Source: Sulfidibacterium sp964549335
GTDB lineage: Bacteria > Bacteroidota > Bacteroidia > Bacteroidales > F082
Reading direction: 5' to 3'
Length of the DNA: 64,000 bases
Assembly (NCBI GenBank): GCA_964549335.1
Contig: CAZJUQ010000031.1
Span: 1 to 64,000 of the forward strand
Of this stretch, positions 1 to 8,580 are shown in pieces; position 1 is the first letter of the stretch; each line of letters starts with the position of its first letter. Under the pieces are notes generated by a model, which was not told the origin of the DNA, did not search any database, and was given only the letters and a program-made list of their open reading frames with translations. A program made the position numbers and the translations under genes.

Positions 1-669
1 CTCGTTGTTGTACGATTTGAAAAAAGTACCGTTTTGGTAAACGTCGATACGGAAAATGGCAGGCATGTCAATTTGCACGCCATTGCTTTGGTTGGCATAC
101 AACGAGCCGTTGTAGTCGGCGGGATGTTTTACGCAAAGGTCGCCGAAAAAGAGCTGCTCGCGAACAGTGTTTTCCTGTGCATTGAACCAAACAAAACCGA
201 AACCTTGATAGTTGGTGGCTTCAAACTCGAGAACATCTATCGATACTTCGGCTTTTTTGAAAGCTTCCACGGTAATGTTAAACGGAGTTGTTGTGGATAC
301 GAAATCGGCATAAGTAGAACCTGTCATCGGTGTTGCTTTTACGATAACATCGTCCGACATATCTCCGGGGGTGCCGTTATCGTTCATCAACAGAAATTCG
401 TCAACGGTATAAACCCCTACCGGAAGTTTAATGGCTTGGGTATAAGTATTACCGTTCAAATAAAAAACATTAGGATAGTACACGGTACCGCTAATGGTAA
501 CTTTTGCATAATTAGCGGTTAAGGAGTTAGACGATTTTAAACCGCCTGTTGACATTGTTTTGGCGGTAAACACAACCTCTTGTAAATTATCGGGAGTATT
601 TACCTCTTTTTTACAACTGAATAATAAAACAGTGCTTAATAAAACTGAAAATAAAATTAACTTTTTCAT
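1..669 (-). CDS. Secreted lipoprotein of unknown function, C-terminus beyond window
   Basis: The reading frame is open for 223 codons from an ATG at 669 to the window edge, so the C-terminus is missing. The N-terminus is a classic lipoprotein signal (Lys-Lys, hydrophobic core, then LLFSC with Cys19), so the protein should be lipidated and sit in the outer or inner membrane facing the periplasm or surface. After the signal it is rich in Thr, Asn and beta-prone segments. It contains an Asp/Asn-rich stretch (LLMNDNGTPGDMSDDV, about residues 110-125) resembling calcium-binding or adhesin-like repeats in Bacteroidota surface proteins. No catalytic motif is visible. The next gene upstream on the same strand encodes another surface lipoprotein with 38 bp between them, so they are probably cotranscribed. 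I do not recognise the family. Confidence 0.75.
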   Translation of the reverse strand, partial: MKKLILFSVLLSTVLLFSCKKEVNTPDNLQEVVFTAKTMSTGGLKSSNSLTANYAKVTISGTVYYPNVFYLNGNTYTQAIKLPVGVYTVDEFLLMNDNGTPGDMSDDVIVKATPMTGSTYADFVSTTTPFNITVEAFKKAEVSIDVLEFEATNYQGFGFVWFNAQENTVREQLFFGDLCVKHPADYNGSLYANQSNGVQIDMPAIFRIDVYQNGTFFKSYNNE

Positions 670-707
670 GGTATTAAAGTTTTTATTGTTATAAATTTCT
701 ATATCGT

Positions 708-3152
708 TTATTGATGTGTATAAATTAATGAATTGTTACGGTATCCCGGATTGTCTTCGTACCAATCCTGGTATTGTTGACCGCCGCTTTCGGCCCATTG
801 GGCAAAGTGATAATAAACCTGGGTTATATCGGTTTTTTCTATGGGATAATCGAACGAAACGGGAATATTTATTGCCCAAGGCAAATTTGTTGAAGTTACG
901 TAAAATTTGCCGTTGCCGGGATCACTTGCATCTTCAAAAGTGCCGAGCATCGACTGGTCGGCAAGATCCGAAGGTGTATAACCGGGCAAGTGAACTTCCA
1001 CGTTTCTGTTTTGATTTACAATAATGAACGGATTGAAATTTCCTATATCCAACTGACTGAACGTTATTGGATTTGACAAATCGAAATTCATTTCAACTGT
1101 TAATGTTTTCGGCGTTACGTATGGTGCCCACGGTGTTGTGTTAACGCCAATGCCCATTCCGGGATGTGTCATTTGGTCGAAACTGTCGTCGTAAACTATT
1201 ACGGTGGCTTTCGATTGTCCGGCTTCCAGTCCGTTAGCCGCTATGGTATGAATGCTGTTTGATTTTAATTCGTACCCCGTAACGCTTGTTATTTGGCCGG
1301 GGTCAACGTTGGGCAACGTATAACCGAAGCCGTTGTAAAATCCCGCACCAAAGGCGTAAATGGTAAAGGTGGCTGTAATATGTTGTATCTGTTCGCTGCT
1401 GTTTTTCAATATTTGAAAATCGTAACTTATTACCAGGTCGTTAAAATCGTAATCGCCTTTTGACGGCCACAAATCTTCGTAGGCAAGGGTACCGCTGTAG
1501 TTGACGGTTGTGCTTCCTCCGGGCAATACGGTTACGGTATGTGTGGTTATATCGGTTAATCCTCCCGTATCGCGCACTTCCATTATTACGGTGTATGACC
1601 CTTGTGCCGCATAGGTATGATTTGCCGTTTTTGTTGTGCTCCAAGGGGTGTCCCATATGCCGTCGCCGTCGAAATCCCAGCGCACTTCAAGAACATTTGA
1701 CGGGTCTTCGTTGTCGGTTACACCCGAAGCATCGAAAGCGAAATTGGTGGATACGCTTCCCGTTGAAGGGCTTACGGTAAATGTTGCATTCGGAGGTGTA
1801 TTTCCTCCTCCCGGAGGATTAACAATAACCTGATTTGTTGTAACGTCGGTTAATCCTCCCGTGTCGCGCACTTCGAGTTTTACGTTGTATGTTCCTATGG
1901 AAGCATATTGGTGGTTTATGGTTTTGGTTGTACTCCAGGGGGTGTCCCATGTGCCGTCGCCGTCGAAATCCCAACGTACTTCAAGAAGAGGTGTTGCATC
2001 TTCGTTGTCGGTTACACCCGAAGCATCGAAGCTGAAGTTTGTGGAGGTTGTACCTGTGGAAGGGGATACCGTAAATACGGCATTCGGAGGAGTATTGCCG
2101 ACGCCTGGATTTACCGTTACCGTGCCCGTGGTTATATCGGTCAGTCCTCCGGTATCGCGTACCTGAAGTTTCGGTGAGTATGTCCCGCTGTTTCCGTACT
2201 GGTGGTTTGCCGTTTTTGTTGTGCTCCAGGGGGTATCCCATATGCCGTCGCCGTCGAAATCCCAACGTACTTCGAGAAGGGGTGTTGCATCTTCGTTGTC
2301 GGTTACACCCGAAGCGTCGAAACTGAAGTTTGTGGAAGTTGTACCTGTGGAAGGAGATACGGTAAATACGGCATTCGGAGGAGTATTTCCCGGAACCGGA
2401 CATAGAGGACCACCGTTTGTACTTGTTCCTGAAACTATTAGAAAGTCGCCAAATTGCATTCCTTCCAAAATTGTTTGCGAACAGCTTGTGTGTATTGTGG
2501 TGTTTAAAACATTGTTAACATAGATTTTTATCTGTGAACCCATACGGTGTCCGGGGTTATCGGCGCCATCGAAATCGAAAGTGCCGTTTTGAGCGACATT
2601 GTTATTGAAAATTACAAAATTATGGTCGCTACCTTTCTTTTGGGTAACTTTGATGATAGGGTTGGCTTCGGTTCCTAAATATTGCAGGTTCAAATGATTA
2701 ACCTGTCCGCTACAGGGGCCGCAAACATCTCTCGACTCTTTGAAATTTTGATTGAAAGAATAGACCAAAGATGTTAAATCGACACCTACGCTCACAGGCG
2801 AAAAATGAGTGCCGTCGCCATAGGTAAGTTTAACCATGTTAACAGCAGTGGGAATTGTAATGCGGGTTCTCAAGGTTCTTGTATTATCGTCGGGATAACC
2901 GCGGAAATAGACCTTATTGCCGTTTAATGACGAAATGGTTGTCATTTCCATTGCGCCGTTTTCGGGCAGCTCGATAGTAACGTTGATTGTTTTTACGGTT
3001 TTCCAATCAAAATCCTGCGGAACCCGTAAATCGTTCATGCTGTTAATGGTTCTGTTATCTGTTCCCTCTCTTTTCTCATCGAAATCTTTTTGACATGAAA
3101 AGAGAAATATCAATGGAAACGCGATGATAAGAATTTTTAGTAATGTTTTCAT
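708..3152 (-). CDS. Lipoprotein with three PKD domains and LruC (DUF4842) domain
   Basis: An 814-residue lipoprotein: signal ending LIFLFSC (Cys20), an N-terminal beta-rich region (about 45-250), three tandem PKD domains of 97-98 residues (about 255-547), each with WDFDGDG and a DTGGLTD strand, then a C-terminal domain opening with EDLWPSKGDYDFNDLV, the signature of the LruC/DUF4842 family. PKD domains are Ig-like folds used in cell-surface and extracellular proteins; LruC proteins are surface or secreted proteins of unknown exact role. The role is therefore inferred as adhesion or matrix or glycan binding at the cell surface. It lies 38 bp before the other lipoprotein gene on the same strand. 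The first two PKD units are nearly identical in DNA, suggesting recent duplication or gene conversion. Confidence 0.85.
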   Translation of the reverse strand: MKTLLKILIIAFPLIFLFSCQKDFDEKREGTDNRTINSMNDLRVPQDFDWKTVKTINVTIELPENGAMEMTTISSLNGNKVYFRGYPDDNTRTLRTRITIPTAVNMVKLTYGDGTHFSPVSVGVDLTSLVYSFNQNFKESRDVCGPCSGQVNHLNLQYLGTEANPIIKVTQKKGSDHNFVIFNNNVAQNGTFDFDGADNPGHRMGSQIKIYVNNVLNTTIHTSCSQTILEGMQFGDFLIVSGTSTNGGPLCPVPGNTPPNAVFTVSPSTGTTSTNFSFDASGVTDNEDATPLLEVRWDFDGDGIWDTPWSTTKTANHQYGNSGTYSPKLQVRDTGGLTDITTGTVTVNPGVGNTPPNAVFTVSPSTGTTSTNFSFDASGVTDNEDATPLLEVRWDFDGDGTWDTPWSTTKTINHQYASIGTYNVKLEVRDTGGLTDVTTNQVIVNPPGGGNTPPNATFTVSPSTGSVSTNFAFDASGVTDNEDPSNVLEVRWDFDGDGIWDTPWSTTKTANHTYAAQGSYTVIMEVRDTGGLTDITTHTVTVLPGGSTTVNYSGTLAYEDLWPSKGDYDFNDLVISYDFQILKNSSEQIQHITATFTIYAFGAGFYNGFGYTLPNVDPGQITSVTGYELKSNSIHTIAANGLEAGQSKATVIVYDDSFDQMTHPGMGIGVNTTPWAPYVTPKTLTVEMNFDLSNPITFSQLDIGNFNPFIIVNQNRNVEVHLPGYTPSDLADQSMLGTFEDASDPGNGKFYVTSTNLPWAINIPVSFDYPIEKTDITQVYYHFAQWAESGGQQYQDWYEDNPGYRNNSLIYTHQ
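1510..2390 (-). repeat. Three tandem PKD-coding repeats of about 294 bp
   Basis: Units begin near 2388, 2095 and 1803 on the minus strand. The first two differ mostly at third codon positions over long stretches; the third is more divergent (for example SNVLEVRW against TPLLEVRW). The repeats create several spurious open frames on both strands. Confidence 0.85.
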
Positions 3153-3355
3153 GACCTTGCATTTTGCCGAAGTCTCGTCTAAATGTGTGCCGTTTCACAT
3201 TATACTATATATGCAAGGTGTAAATATTTAGAAATGCGATAATTATAAATCGGCTGCAATAATATCGCACAATTGTTATGGCTTTAAAATAATTCCCCGC
3301 GTGGAAAAAAGATTCCCAAAACGGGAAAACATGGAAGGAAAAGATATTTGAAATA

Positions 3356-3390
3356 AAAAAGCCTAACCGTTAAAAGGTTAGGCTTTTTAA
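3356..3390. terminator. Rho-independent terminator after tRNA-Glu
   Basis: Perfect 8-bp arms GCCTAACC (3361-3368) and GGTTAGGC (3376-3383) with a 7-nt loop, flanked by an A-run and a T-run, so it can work in both directions. It sits just downstream of the minus-strand tRNA. Confidence 0.8.
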
Positions 3391-3396
3391 GTTATG

Positions 3397-3470
3397 TAGT
3401 CCGTACGGGATTTGAACCCGTGTTACCAGGATGAAAACCTGGCGTCCTGACCTGGCTAGACGAACGGACC
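3397..3470 (-). tRNA. tRNA-Glu (anticodon TTC)
   Basis: The minus strand folds as a cloverleaf: acceptor GGTCCGT with ACGGACT (a G-T first pair), anticodon stem CCAGG/CCTGG around loop TTTTCAT giving anticodon TTC, T-arm ACGGG-TTCAAAT-CCCGT, discriminator A. The CCA end is not encoded. Length 74 nt. Confidence 0.95.
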
Positions 3471-3543
3471 TTTTTTTGAAATTTGGAGCCGCAAAAGTAG
3501 GTAAATTTTTTTATCCTCCAACTTTTTTTTGAAAAAAAACAAT

Positions 3544-4341
3544 TTATTCGAAAGTAAAGGAGAGCATAAACACTTTAGAGCGCAGAAAATCAATGCTTCC
3601 GGAATAGATATTATCCTCTTTTAAAAGAATATTATTCAATCCGTAGCCCATTTTAAGTTCGGTGCCGAATTTAAAATAGTTGGTATAAAAGTCGAAACCC
3701 ACACCTACCTCAGCATAAATATCGTGTCGTTTCAGTTTTATGCTTACATCGGTTTCGTTATCACTTGCTTTTTTTCTCGATGCTAAATCGATGGAATATT
3801 GAATGCCTCCCAGCACATAAGCATTCATGTTGTTCAGCCTTTTAGAACGGTATTTAAAAATAAAAGGGAATTCGACATATGTTGAGGTGACGCTTTTTTG
3901 AGTATTTACCAGAAAAGAGGTGTCGTTTTTATAAGCCAATATTTTATAATTCAGCAAACGTTCTCCAAACGATAAAGAGGGGATAAACCTGAAATCGACA
4001 TATTTGCCGGTAAGGAGATTTCCCAGTATTCCTATTGAAAATCCCGGTGTCGGGGTGGAAGTTACACCGTAAACAAACAGCGAGTCGGCATAAATGTCGG
4101 GTGATTGTTCGGTGGTAAATTTTATGTTTTGCAGATTGTCGGCCGGTTTTATGGAAAAGAGCATTTGATTTGCAGCAAGGATAAAACCGAAATGGTAAGG
4201 TTGCTGGTTGTATGTGGGCAAGTTCAGCACCTTACTTCTTTGGGCTTTAGTGTTTACTGCCGCCAAGACCGAAAGAGTTATTAATATTGATAATAATATG
4301 TTCTTTTTCAATTTTTTCACAATTTCATATTTAACGTACAT
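3544..4341 (-). CDS. porT: PorT family protein, type IX secretion system component
   Basis: A 265-residue outer-membrane beta-barrel-type protein with an N-terminal signal peptide ending in TKAQ (predicted cut Ala|Gln) and alternating amphipathic strands to a terminal Phe-Glu (MLSFTFE). PorT/SprT is needed for gliding and type IX secretion in Porphyromonas and Flavobacterium. The assignment rests on length, barrel character and position immediately downstream of menG/ubiE, an arrangement I know from Bacteroidota genomes. A T9SS cargo protein (subtilase at 10769-12733) in the window fits. The start is the ATG at 4341; an upstream TTG at 4350 would add three residues. A generic outer-membrane barrel is the alternative. 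Confidence 0.8.
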   Translation of the reverse strand: MYVKYEIVKKLKKNILLSILITLSVLAAVNTKAQRSKVLNLPTYNQQPYHFGFILAANQMLFSIKPADNLQNIKFTTEQSPDIYADSLFVYGVTSTPTPGFSIGILGNLLTGKYVDFRFIPSLSFGERLLNYKILAYKNDTSFLVNTQKSVTSTYVEFPFIFKYRSKRLNNMNAYVLGGIQYSIDLASRKKASDNETDVSIKLKRHDIYAEVGVGFDFYTNYFKFGTELKMGYGLNNILLKEDNIYSGSIDFLRSKVFMLSFTFE

Positions 4342-4397
4342 GATGAGCAAATAGTATAAATTTTATCGGAACGGCAAAAATAAAACTTTAATTTAAA

Positions 4398-5102
4398 CTA
4401 TTTGGTTGCCGTATATATTGTTGCAATACCGAAGGTTAACCGTTGTTGGGAAGGGTTTTTAAAGCCGGCATTAATAAGTTGGTTAATAAAATTTTCACCT
4501 TCGGGAAATTTGGAAACCGAATCGGGGAGGTAGCTGTAGGCTTCGTCGTTTTTCGAAAAAAACCTTCCCAATTGGGGGAGTATGTGTTTAAAATAGAAGT
4601 TATAGACATTTTTAACCGGAAAATTACGGGGTTTCGAAAATTCAAGAATTACCGTTTTACCGCCAATTTTCATCACCCTGTTCATCTCTTTTAAACCTTT
4701 TTGCAGATTTTCGTAATTGCGTACACCGAAAGCAACGGTAACGGCATCGAAATAGTTATCGGGAAAATTTATCTTTTCGGAGTCGCCCACTTGAAGTTTT
4801 ATTATTTTATCAAGGTTTTTTCTTTTTATTTTTTCTTTGCCTACCTCAAGCATGTCGGCGGCAATATCGATACCTATAATTGATTTGGGTTTAAGTTTTG
4901 CCAGTTCCACGGCTAAATCGCCGGTACCTGTTGCCACATCGAGAATTGTTTCCGGTTTTTCGGGCAATAAAATTTTTCTAACCTTTTTTCTCCACAGTTT
5001 ATCTATTCCCGCCGAGAGGAAATGGTTTAAAAAATCATACTTGGGTGCAATATCGTTAAACATTGAACGCACCTTTTCTTTTTTACCCTTTTGGTCATTC
5101 AT
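4398..5102 (-). CDS. ubiE: Demethylmenaquinone methyltransferase (UbiE/MenG)
   Basis: A 234-residue class I SAM-dependent methyltransferase. It has the UbiE N-terminus VRSMFNDIAPKYDFLNHFLS (12-30), SAM motif I DVATGTG (55-61), and the motifs FDAVTVAFGVRN and GGKTVILEFSKP. It C-methylates demethylmenaquinone in the last step of menaquinone synthesis, the quinone expected to link electron donors to the NrfD-type reductase at 15-19 kb. The start is the ATG at 5102 (MNDQKGKK); a longer frame runs upstream into the kinase gene, but the family begins here. It lies 10 bp after the heptose kinase gene and precedes porT, so the three are probably one minus-strand operon. Confidence 0.93.
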   Translation of the reverse strand: MNDQKGKKEKVRSMFNDIAPKYDFLNHFLSAGIDKLWRKKVRKILLPEKPETILDVATGTGDLAVELAKLKPKSIIGIDIAADMLEVGKEKIKRKNLDKIIKLQVGDSEKINFPDNYFDAVTVAFGVRNYENLQKGLKEMNRVMKIGGKTVILEFSKPRNFPVKNVYNFYFKHILPQLGRFFSKNDEAYSYLPDSVSKFPEGENFINQLINAGFKNPSQQRLTFGIATIYTATK

Positions 5103-5112
5103 ATTAAAATAA

Positions 5113-6120
5113 TTAAGAAAAAAGACGTAATGCTTCTTCAAGAAATGTTTGTTTGTTAACAGGTACCACACCTGCTTTTTCGCATACGAGTCCTCCTGCA
5201 AGGTTCGAAAGTTCCACCGTTGTTTTCATATCCGTATTTCCGGCCAAACATAGCGAAGCCACACTTATAACCGTATCGCCGGCACCCGAGACGTCGGCAA
5301 TTTGTCTTAAATGTGCCTTGGTGTGATATCTATTGCCGGTACCCTTTTCGTTCCACACCGCCAACATTCCTTTTTCCGAAAGGGTATTCAAAACGATTTT
5401 GACATTTAGTATCTTTTGAAGTTCTTTTGCCGCCAGGTAAATATCATCGGTAGAATTTATCCCCGATTTGTTTAGTCCTTCTGAAATCTCTTTCAAATTC
5501 GGTTTTATTAGCGTAACATTTTTGTAAGATAAAAAATTCCGTTTTTTGGGGTCAACAGCCACGGGAATGTTATGTTTTTTAGCAATACTGACGGTAAAAT
5601 CGATGAGCCGGGGGGTGATAACTCCTTTGTCGTAATCCTGAAAAATAATGACATCGGTTTTTCCGCTTTCGCAAAACCGTTTAATTTTTTCGGAAATGAG
5701 TTTCAACTCTTGTTCATTTAATGGGTTTGTGGATTCCTCGTCAACACGTAAAAGCTGTGTGTTGTTTGCAATAATTCTGAATTTAACGGTAGTTTTCCTG
5801 TTATTGCTTTTAATGATACCCTCTTGCGAAAGTCCCGCTTTGTCAAGTGTTTCAAGCAGTTCGCCGGCTTTTGGGTCGTTTCCGGTTATGGAACATAAAA
5901 TGGCTTCGGCGCCCAAGGCTTTTATATTAAGGCCGACATTAGCGGCACCGCCGAGTCTGTTTTCACGCCTTTCCACATCAACAACGGGCACCGGTGCTTC
6001 GGGCGAAATTCTTTCGACATTACCCCAAATATACGAGTCGAGCATAATGTCGCCGATTATTAACACCCTGCGCTTGTCGAAACCTTTGAAAATACTCTTT
6101 ATGTTATTTGAGTCGGACAT
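5113..6120 (-). CDS. rfaE1: D-glycero-beta-D-manno-heptose-7-phosphate kinase (PfkB family)
   Basis: A 335-residue PfkB/ribokinase-family kinase. The N-terminal signature GGAANVGLNIKALGA (from residue 57) and C-terminal GAGDT (279-283, with the catalytic base Asp) are intact; ISPEAPVPVV is typical of the heptose kinase branch (RfaE/HldE kinase domain). It phosphorylates heptose-7-phosphate at C1 in ADP-heptose synthesis for lipopolysaccharide core. Only the kinase domain is present; the nucleotidyltransferase domain of fused HldE is absent, so rfaE2 must be elsewhere. It lies first in the probable rfaE1-ubiE-porT operon. Confidence 0.88.
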   Translation of the reverse strand: MSDSNNIKSIFKGFDKRRVLIIGDIMLDSYIWGNVERISPEAPVPVVDVERRENRLGGAANVGLNIKALGAEAILCSITGNDPKAGELLETLDKAGLSQEGIIKSNNRKTTVKFRIIANNTQLLRVDEESTNPLNEQELKLISEKIKRFCESGKTDVIIFQDYDKGVITPRLIDFTVSIAKKHNIPVAVDPKKRNFLSYKNVTLIKPNLKEISEGLNKSGINSTDDIYLAAKELQKILNVKIVLNTLSEKGMLAVWNEKGTGNRYHTKAHLRQIADVSGAGDTVISVASLCLAGNTDMKTTVELSNLAGGLVCEKAGVVPVNKQTFLEEALRLFS

Positions 6121-6256
6121 TTATTAAAAAATTGGTTTGCAAATGTATAAATTTTTGAGCCATTGAGAGAAGTTCTTTTTTTATCTGACGGTGAAACCGT
6201 GGACACCTTTTTTTACCGGTAAGAATAAAGTGCCGGTTAATATGTGACGTTAAGAG

Positions 6257-6658
6257 TTATTTTATAATGGTTACTACAACCCGGCGTTTGGGGCGCGGGC
6301 CGTCAAATTCGCAAAAAAATATGTTTTGCCATGTTGATAGTGCAAGTTTGCCGTTTGTCAAAGGTATGGTTTCCGAAGGGCCGATAAGTCCGGCTTTTAA
6401 GTGTGCATCACCGTTTCCGTCTTGGAGGTCGTGCAACCAAACCCCTTTGGGAATATGTTTGCGCAACAGGTTTAACATGTCCGATTGTACCGAACTGTCC
6501 CAGTTCTCTTGTATCATAATGGCGGCGGTTGCTCCTTGTGCATAAACATTTACAAGTCCGTTCAAAATGCCCGAATTGTTTACTATATCGACCACATCTT
6601 GTGTAATATCGACCAAAGCCTCTCTTTTGCCGGTGGAAAATGTTAATACCGTATGCAT
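6257..6658 (-). CDS. yjbQ: YjbQ family (UPF0047) protein
   Basis: A 133-residue single-domain protein matching the YjbQ/UPF0047 family: QEN at the ligand pocket, IPKGVWLHDLQDGNGDAHLKAGLIG and the ending STWQNIFFCEFDGPRPKRRVVVTII. The family has conserved His and Asp residues around a metal site; the E. coli member has weak thiamine-phosphate synthase activity, but the real role is unsettled. It is divergently arranged with elbB across a 60-bp gap that contains the 10-bp palindrome TTAGCGCTAA (6685-6694). Confidence 0.9.
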   Translation of the reverse strand: MHTVLTFSTGKREALVDITQDVVDIVNNSGILNGLVNVYAQGATAAIMIQENWDSSVQSDMLNLLRKHIPKGVWLHDLQDGNGDAHLKAGLIGPSETIPLTNGKLALSTWQNIFFCEFDGPRPKRRVVVTIIK

Positions 6659-6718
6659 GGTTTAATGTTTTGTTTTTTTTTATTTTAGCGCTAAGATAAC
6701 TTAAAAAATTAATGCATT

Positions 6719-7375
6719 ATGGAAAAGAAAAAATTTGCAGTGGTTTTGTCGGGTTGCGGTGTTTACGACGGGGCCGAAATTCATGAAGCCACAATGACCA
6801 TGTTGGCGATAAAAGAGGCCGGGGCGGATTATCAATGTTTTGCTCCCGACATTGAACAATATCATGTTATCAATCACCTGAATGGCGAAGTGATGAACGA
6901 AAGCCGCAATGTACTTGTTGAATCGGCAAGAATTGCACGTGGCGATATAAAACCGTTGAGCGAATTTAAGGCTGCCGATTACGACGCTTTGATATTTCCG
7001 GGAGGATTTGGTGCCGCCAAAAACCTCTCTACCGTTGCTTTCGACGGTGCCGACGCAAAAGTAAATCCCGAAGTGGAAAACGTCATTAAACAAATGCTCG
7101 CCGTACATAAACCCATAGGTGCTTTATGTATTTCGCCCGCAGTGGTGGCTCGTGTTATTCAAGGGGTGGAGGTGACAATAGGAAACGACCCCGGTACTGC
7201 CCAAGCAATAGAGAAGATGGGAAGCAAACATATTGTCTCGACACACGGGCAGGTTGTTCACGACCATAAATACAACGTGTTTACTACCCCGTGTTATATG
7301 CTTGATGCCACTATTCTCGATATTAAAGAGGATGCTACGGTGGTGGTTAACGAAATGATGAAAGAGTTGGAATAA
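6719..7375 (+). CDS. elbB: Isoprenoid biosynthesis glyoxalase ElbB (DJ-1/PfpI family)
   Basis: A 218-residue DJ-1/PfpI-like protein. SGCGVYDGAEIHEA near the N-terminus and the nucleophile-elbow cysteine in GALCISPAVV (Cys137) are characteristic of ElbB. E. coli ElbB has glyoxalase activity and was linked genetically to isoprenoid yield; its physiological substrate is unclear. dxs and ispD of the same pathway are elsewhere in the window but not adjacent. It has its own transcription unit, divergent from yjbQ. Confidence 0.92.
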   Translation: MEKKKFAVVLSGCGVYDGAEIHEATMTMLAIKEAGADYQCFAPDIEQYHVINHLNGEVMNESRNVLVESARIARGDIKPLSEFKAADYDALIFPGGFGAAKNLSTVAFDGADAKVNPEVENVIKQMLAVHKPIGALCISPAVVARVIQGVEVTIGNDPGTAQAIEKMGSKHIVSTHGQVVHDHKYNVFTTPCYMLDATILDIKEDATVVVNEMMKELE

Positions 7376-7691
7376 CGGTACGCAACAAAATGTTGCCGCT
7401 TTTTGGCAAAACCGCGGCAAAGGGTGAAAAATGTTTTGGTAAATTCATCGGAAAACCGTCGAAAACATTTCATGCCCTGCAAAATTCAAACTAAAAAACC
7501 TTTGGAAAAACAGGGGCTTTTTTGATAAAATGATTTATATTTATGGGCGGAAACGGATGAGAGAAGCCCGCACGGTTTTTTTATAGAGGAGGGAATAAAT
7601 TTTTTTAAAGATTGTGTGAGAGGATAACCGTTAGGGGGAGACGTGAATTTTGAACTTGTTTTGCAGCTAATAATTACAAAATTATAAACTG
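7376..7691. other. Non-coding gap between elbB and the PorV-like barrel gene
   Basis: A 316-bp stretch with no convincing gene; a 96-codon minus-strand frame crossing it looks random. A hairpin with perfect 7-bp arms TTGCCGC (7393-7399) and GCGGCAA (7414-7420) lies just behind elbB and could end its transcript, but it lacks a T-run. Confidence 0.5.
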
Positions 7692-8549
7692 ATGATTTTC
7701 CCCGCTTTAACTGTGAGAGGGGGCTTGTTGGTAAAGCCCTTGTATCTGCCTTTCGTTTTTCTTTTAATGTTTTCAATAAAAGGTTTTGCTGCGGGGGGCG
7801 GCTTGCCGGTGGGTGCCGTTGCCGCAGGAATGGGTAGGTGTTCGGTAGCCCTTAACGGTGTATGGAGCATTCAAAACAATCAGGCGGGATTGGCCTCAAT
7901 CTCAAACATTACTTTGGGTTTGAACTATGGAAACAGGTTTTTAATTAAAGAGACGGGAATAAACGACTTTGCCGTTGTTGTGCCTACAAAATACGGAGTT
8001 GCGGGGCTGAGTTTAAATTATTTCGGATTTAATTTGTATAACGAAATAAAAGCAGGACTTTCCTACGGGCGTTCGTTCGGCAAAGTTTTACGCATAGGAT
8101 TGCAACTCGACTATTTGCAAATCGCTCTCGGCGAAAACTACGGCAAAAAACCTGGGGTAACTTTTGAACTTGGAGTGCAGTCGGATATTACGGGAAATTT
8201 AACTTTGGGCTTTTGGACTTACAATCCCGTTATGATTCGACTTGCCGGATATGCCGATGAGCGTATTCCTGCAATTTTCAGATTGGGATTTGCTTACCGT
8301 TTTTCAGATTGGTTGATTACTACGGTTGAAGCCGAAAAGAGAACCGATTATATGCCTGTAACAATAAGGGGCGGCATGGAATATTCATTAAAACGGAAAT
8401 TTTTGTTGAGGGCGGGTTTCGGCACGGGCGAGGAGATTTTCTCCATGGGTTTCGGCTTGAAGTTAAAACGGTTGACACTTGACATTGCAGCGGTAATGCA
8501 CAACTCTTTGGGGTTTTCGCCCGAAATGGGATTGACCGTGTTATTTTGA
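7692..8549 (+). CDS. Outer-membrane beta-barrel protein, PorV/PorQ-like
   Basis: A 285-residue protein with a signal peptide (core YLPFVFLLMFSIKGFA, cut near FAA) followed by GLPVGAVAAGMGRCSVALNGVWSIQNNQAGLA. This resembles the hatch-like start of PorV/PorQ and FadL-type barrels (early conserved glycines, then an N-P/N-Q-A-G motif). The remainder alternates in barrel fashion and ends in Leu-Phe. It is followed 31 bp later by the helix-hairpin-helix barrel gene. Function is unknown; a role as partner of the downstream protein is inferred from adjacency. Confidence 0.65.
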   Translation: MIFPALTVRGGLLVKPLYLPFVFLLMFSIKGFAAGGGLPVGAVAAGMGRCSVALNGVWSIQNNQAGLASISNITLGLNYGNRFLIKETGINDFAVVVPTKYGVAGLSLNYFGFNLYNEIKAGLSYGRSFGKVLRIGLQLDYLQIALGENYGKKPGVTFELGVQSDITGNLTLGFWTYNPVMIRLAGYADERIPAIFRLGFAYRFSDWLITTVEAEKRTDYMPVTIRGGMEYSLKRKFLLRAGFGTGEEIFSMGFGLKLKRLTLDIAAVMHNSLGFSPEMGLTVLF

Positions 8550-8580
8550 CAATTTTCGTTTCGAGATATAGTACCCGCAA

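Noticed and set aside
34..522. 162-codon plus-strand frame at the window start
   Set aside because: The opposite strand is open to the window edge and encodes a lipoprotein with a clear lipobox.
1510..2390. CRISPR-like repetition
   Set aside because: The repeats are about 294 bp, contiguous and code for PKD domains; there are no spacers.
7486..7776. 96-codon minus-strand frame in the elbB downstream gap
   Set aside because: No signal, domain or start context; overlaps the signal peptide region of the barrel gene.
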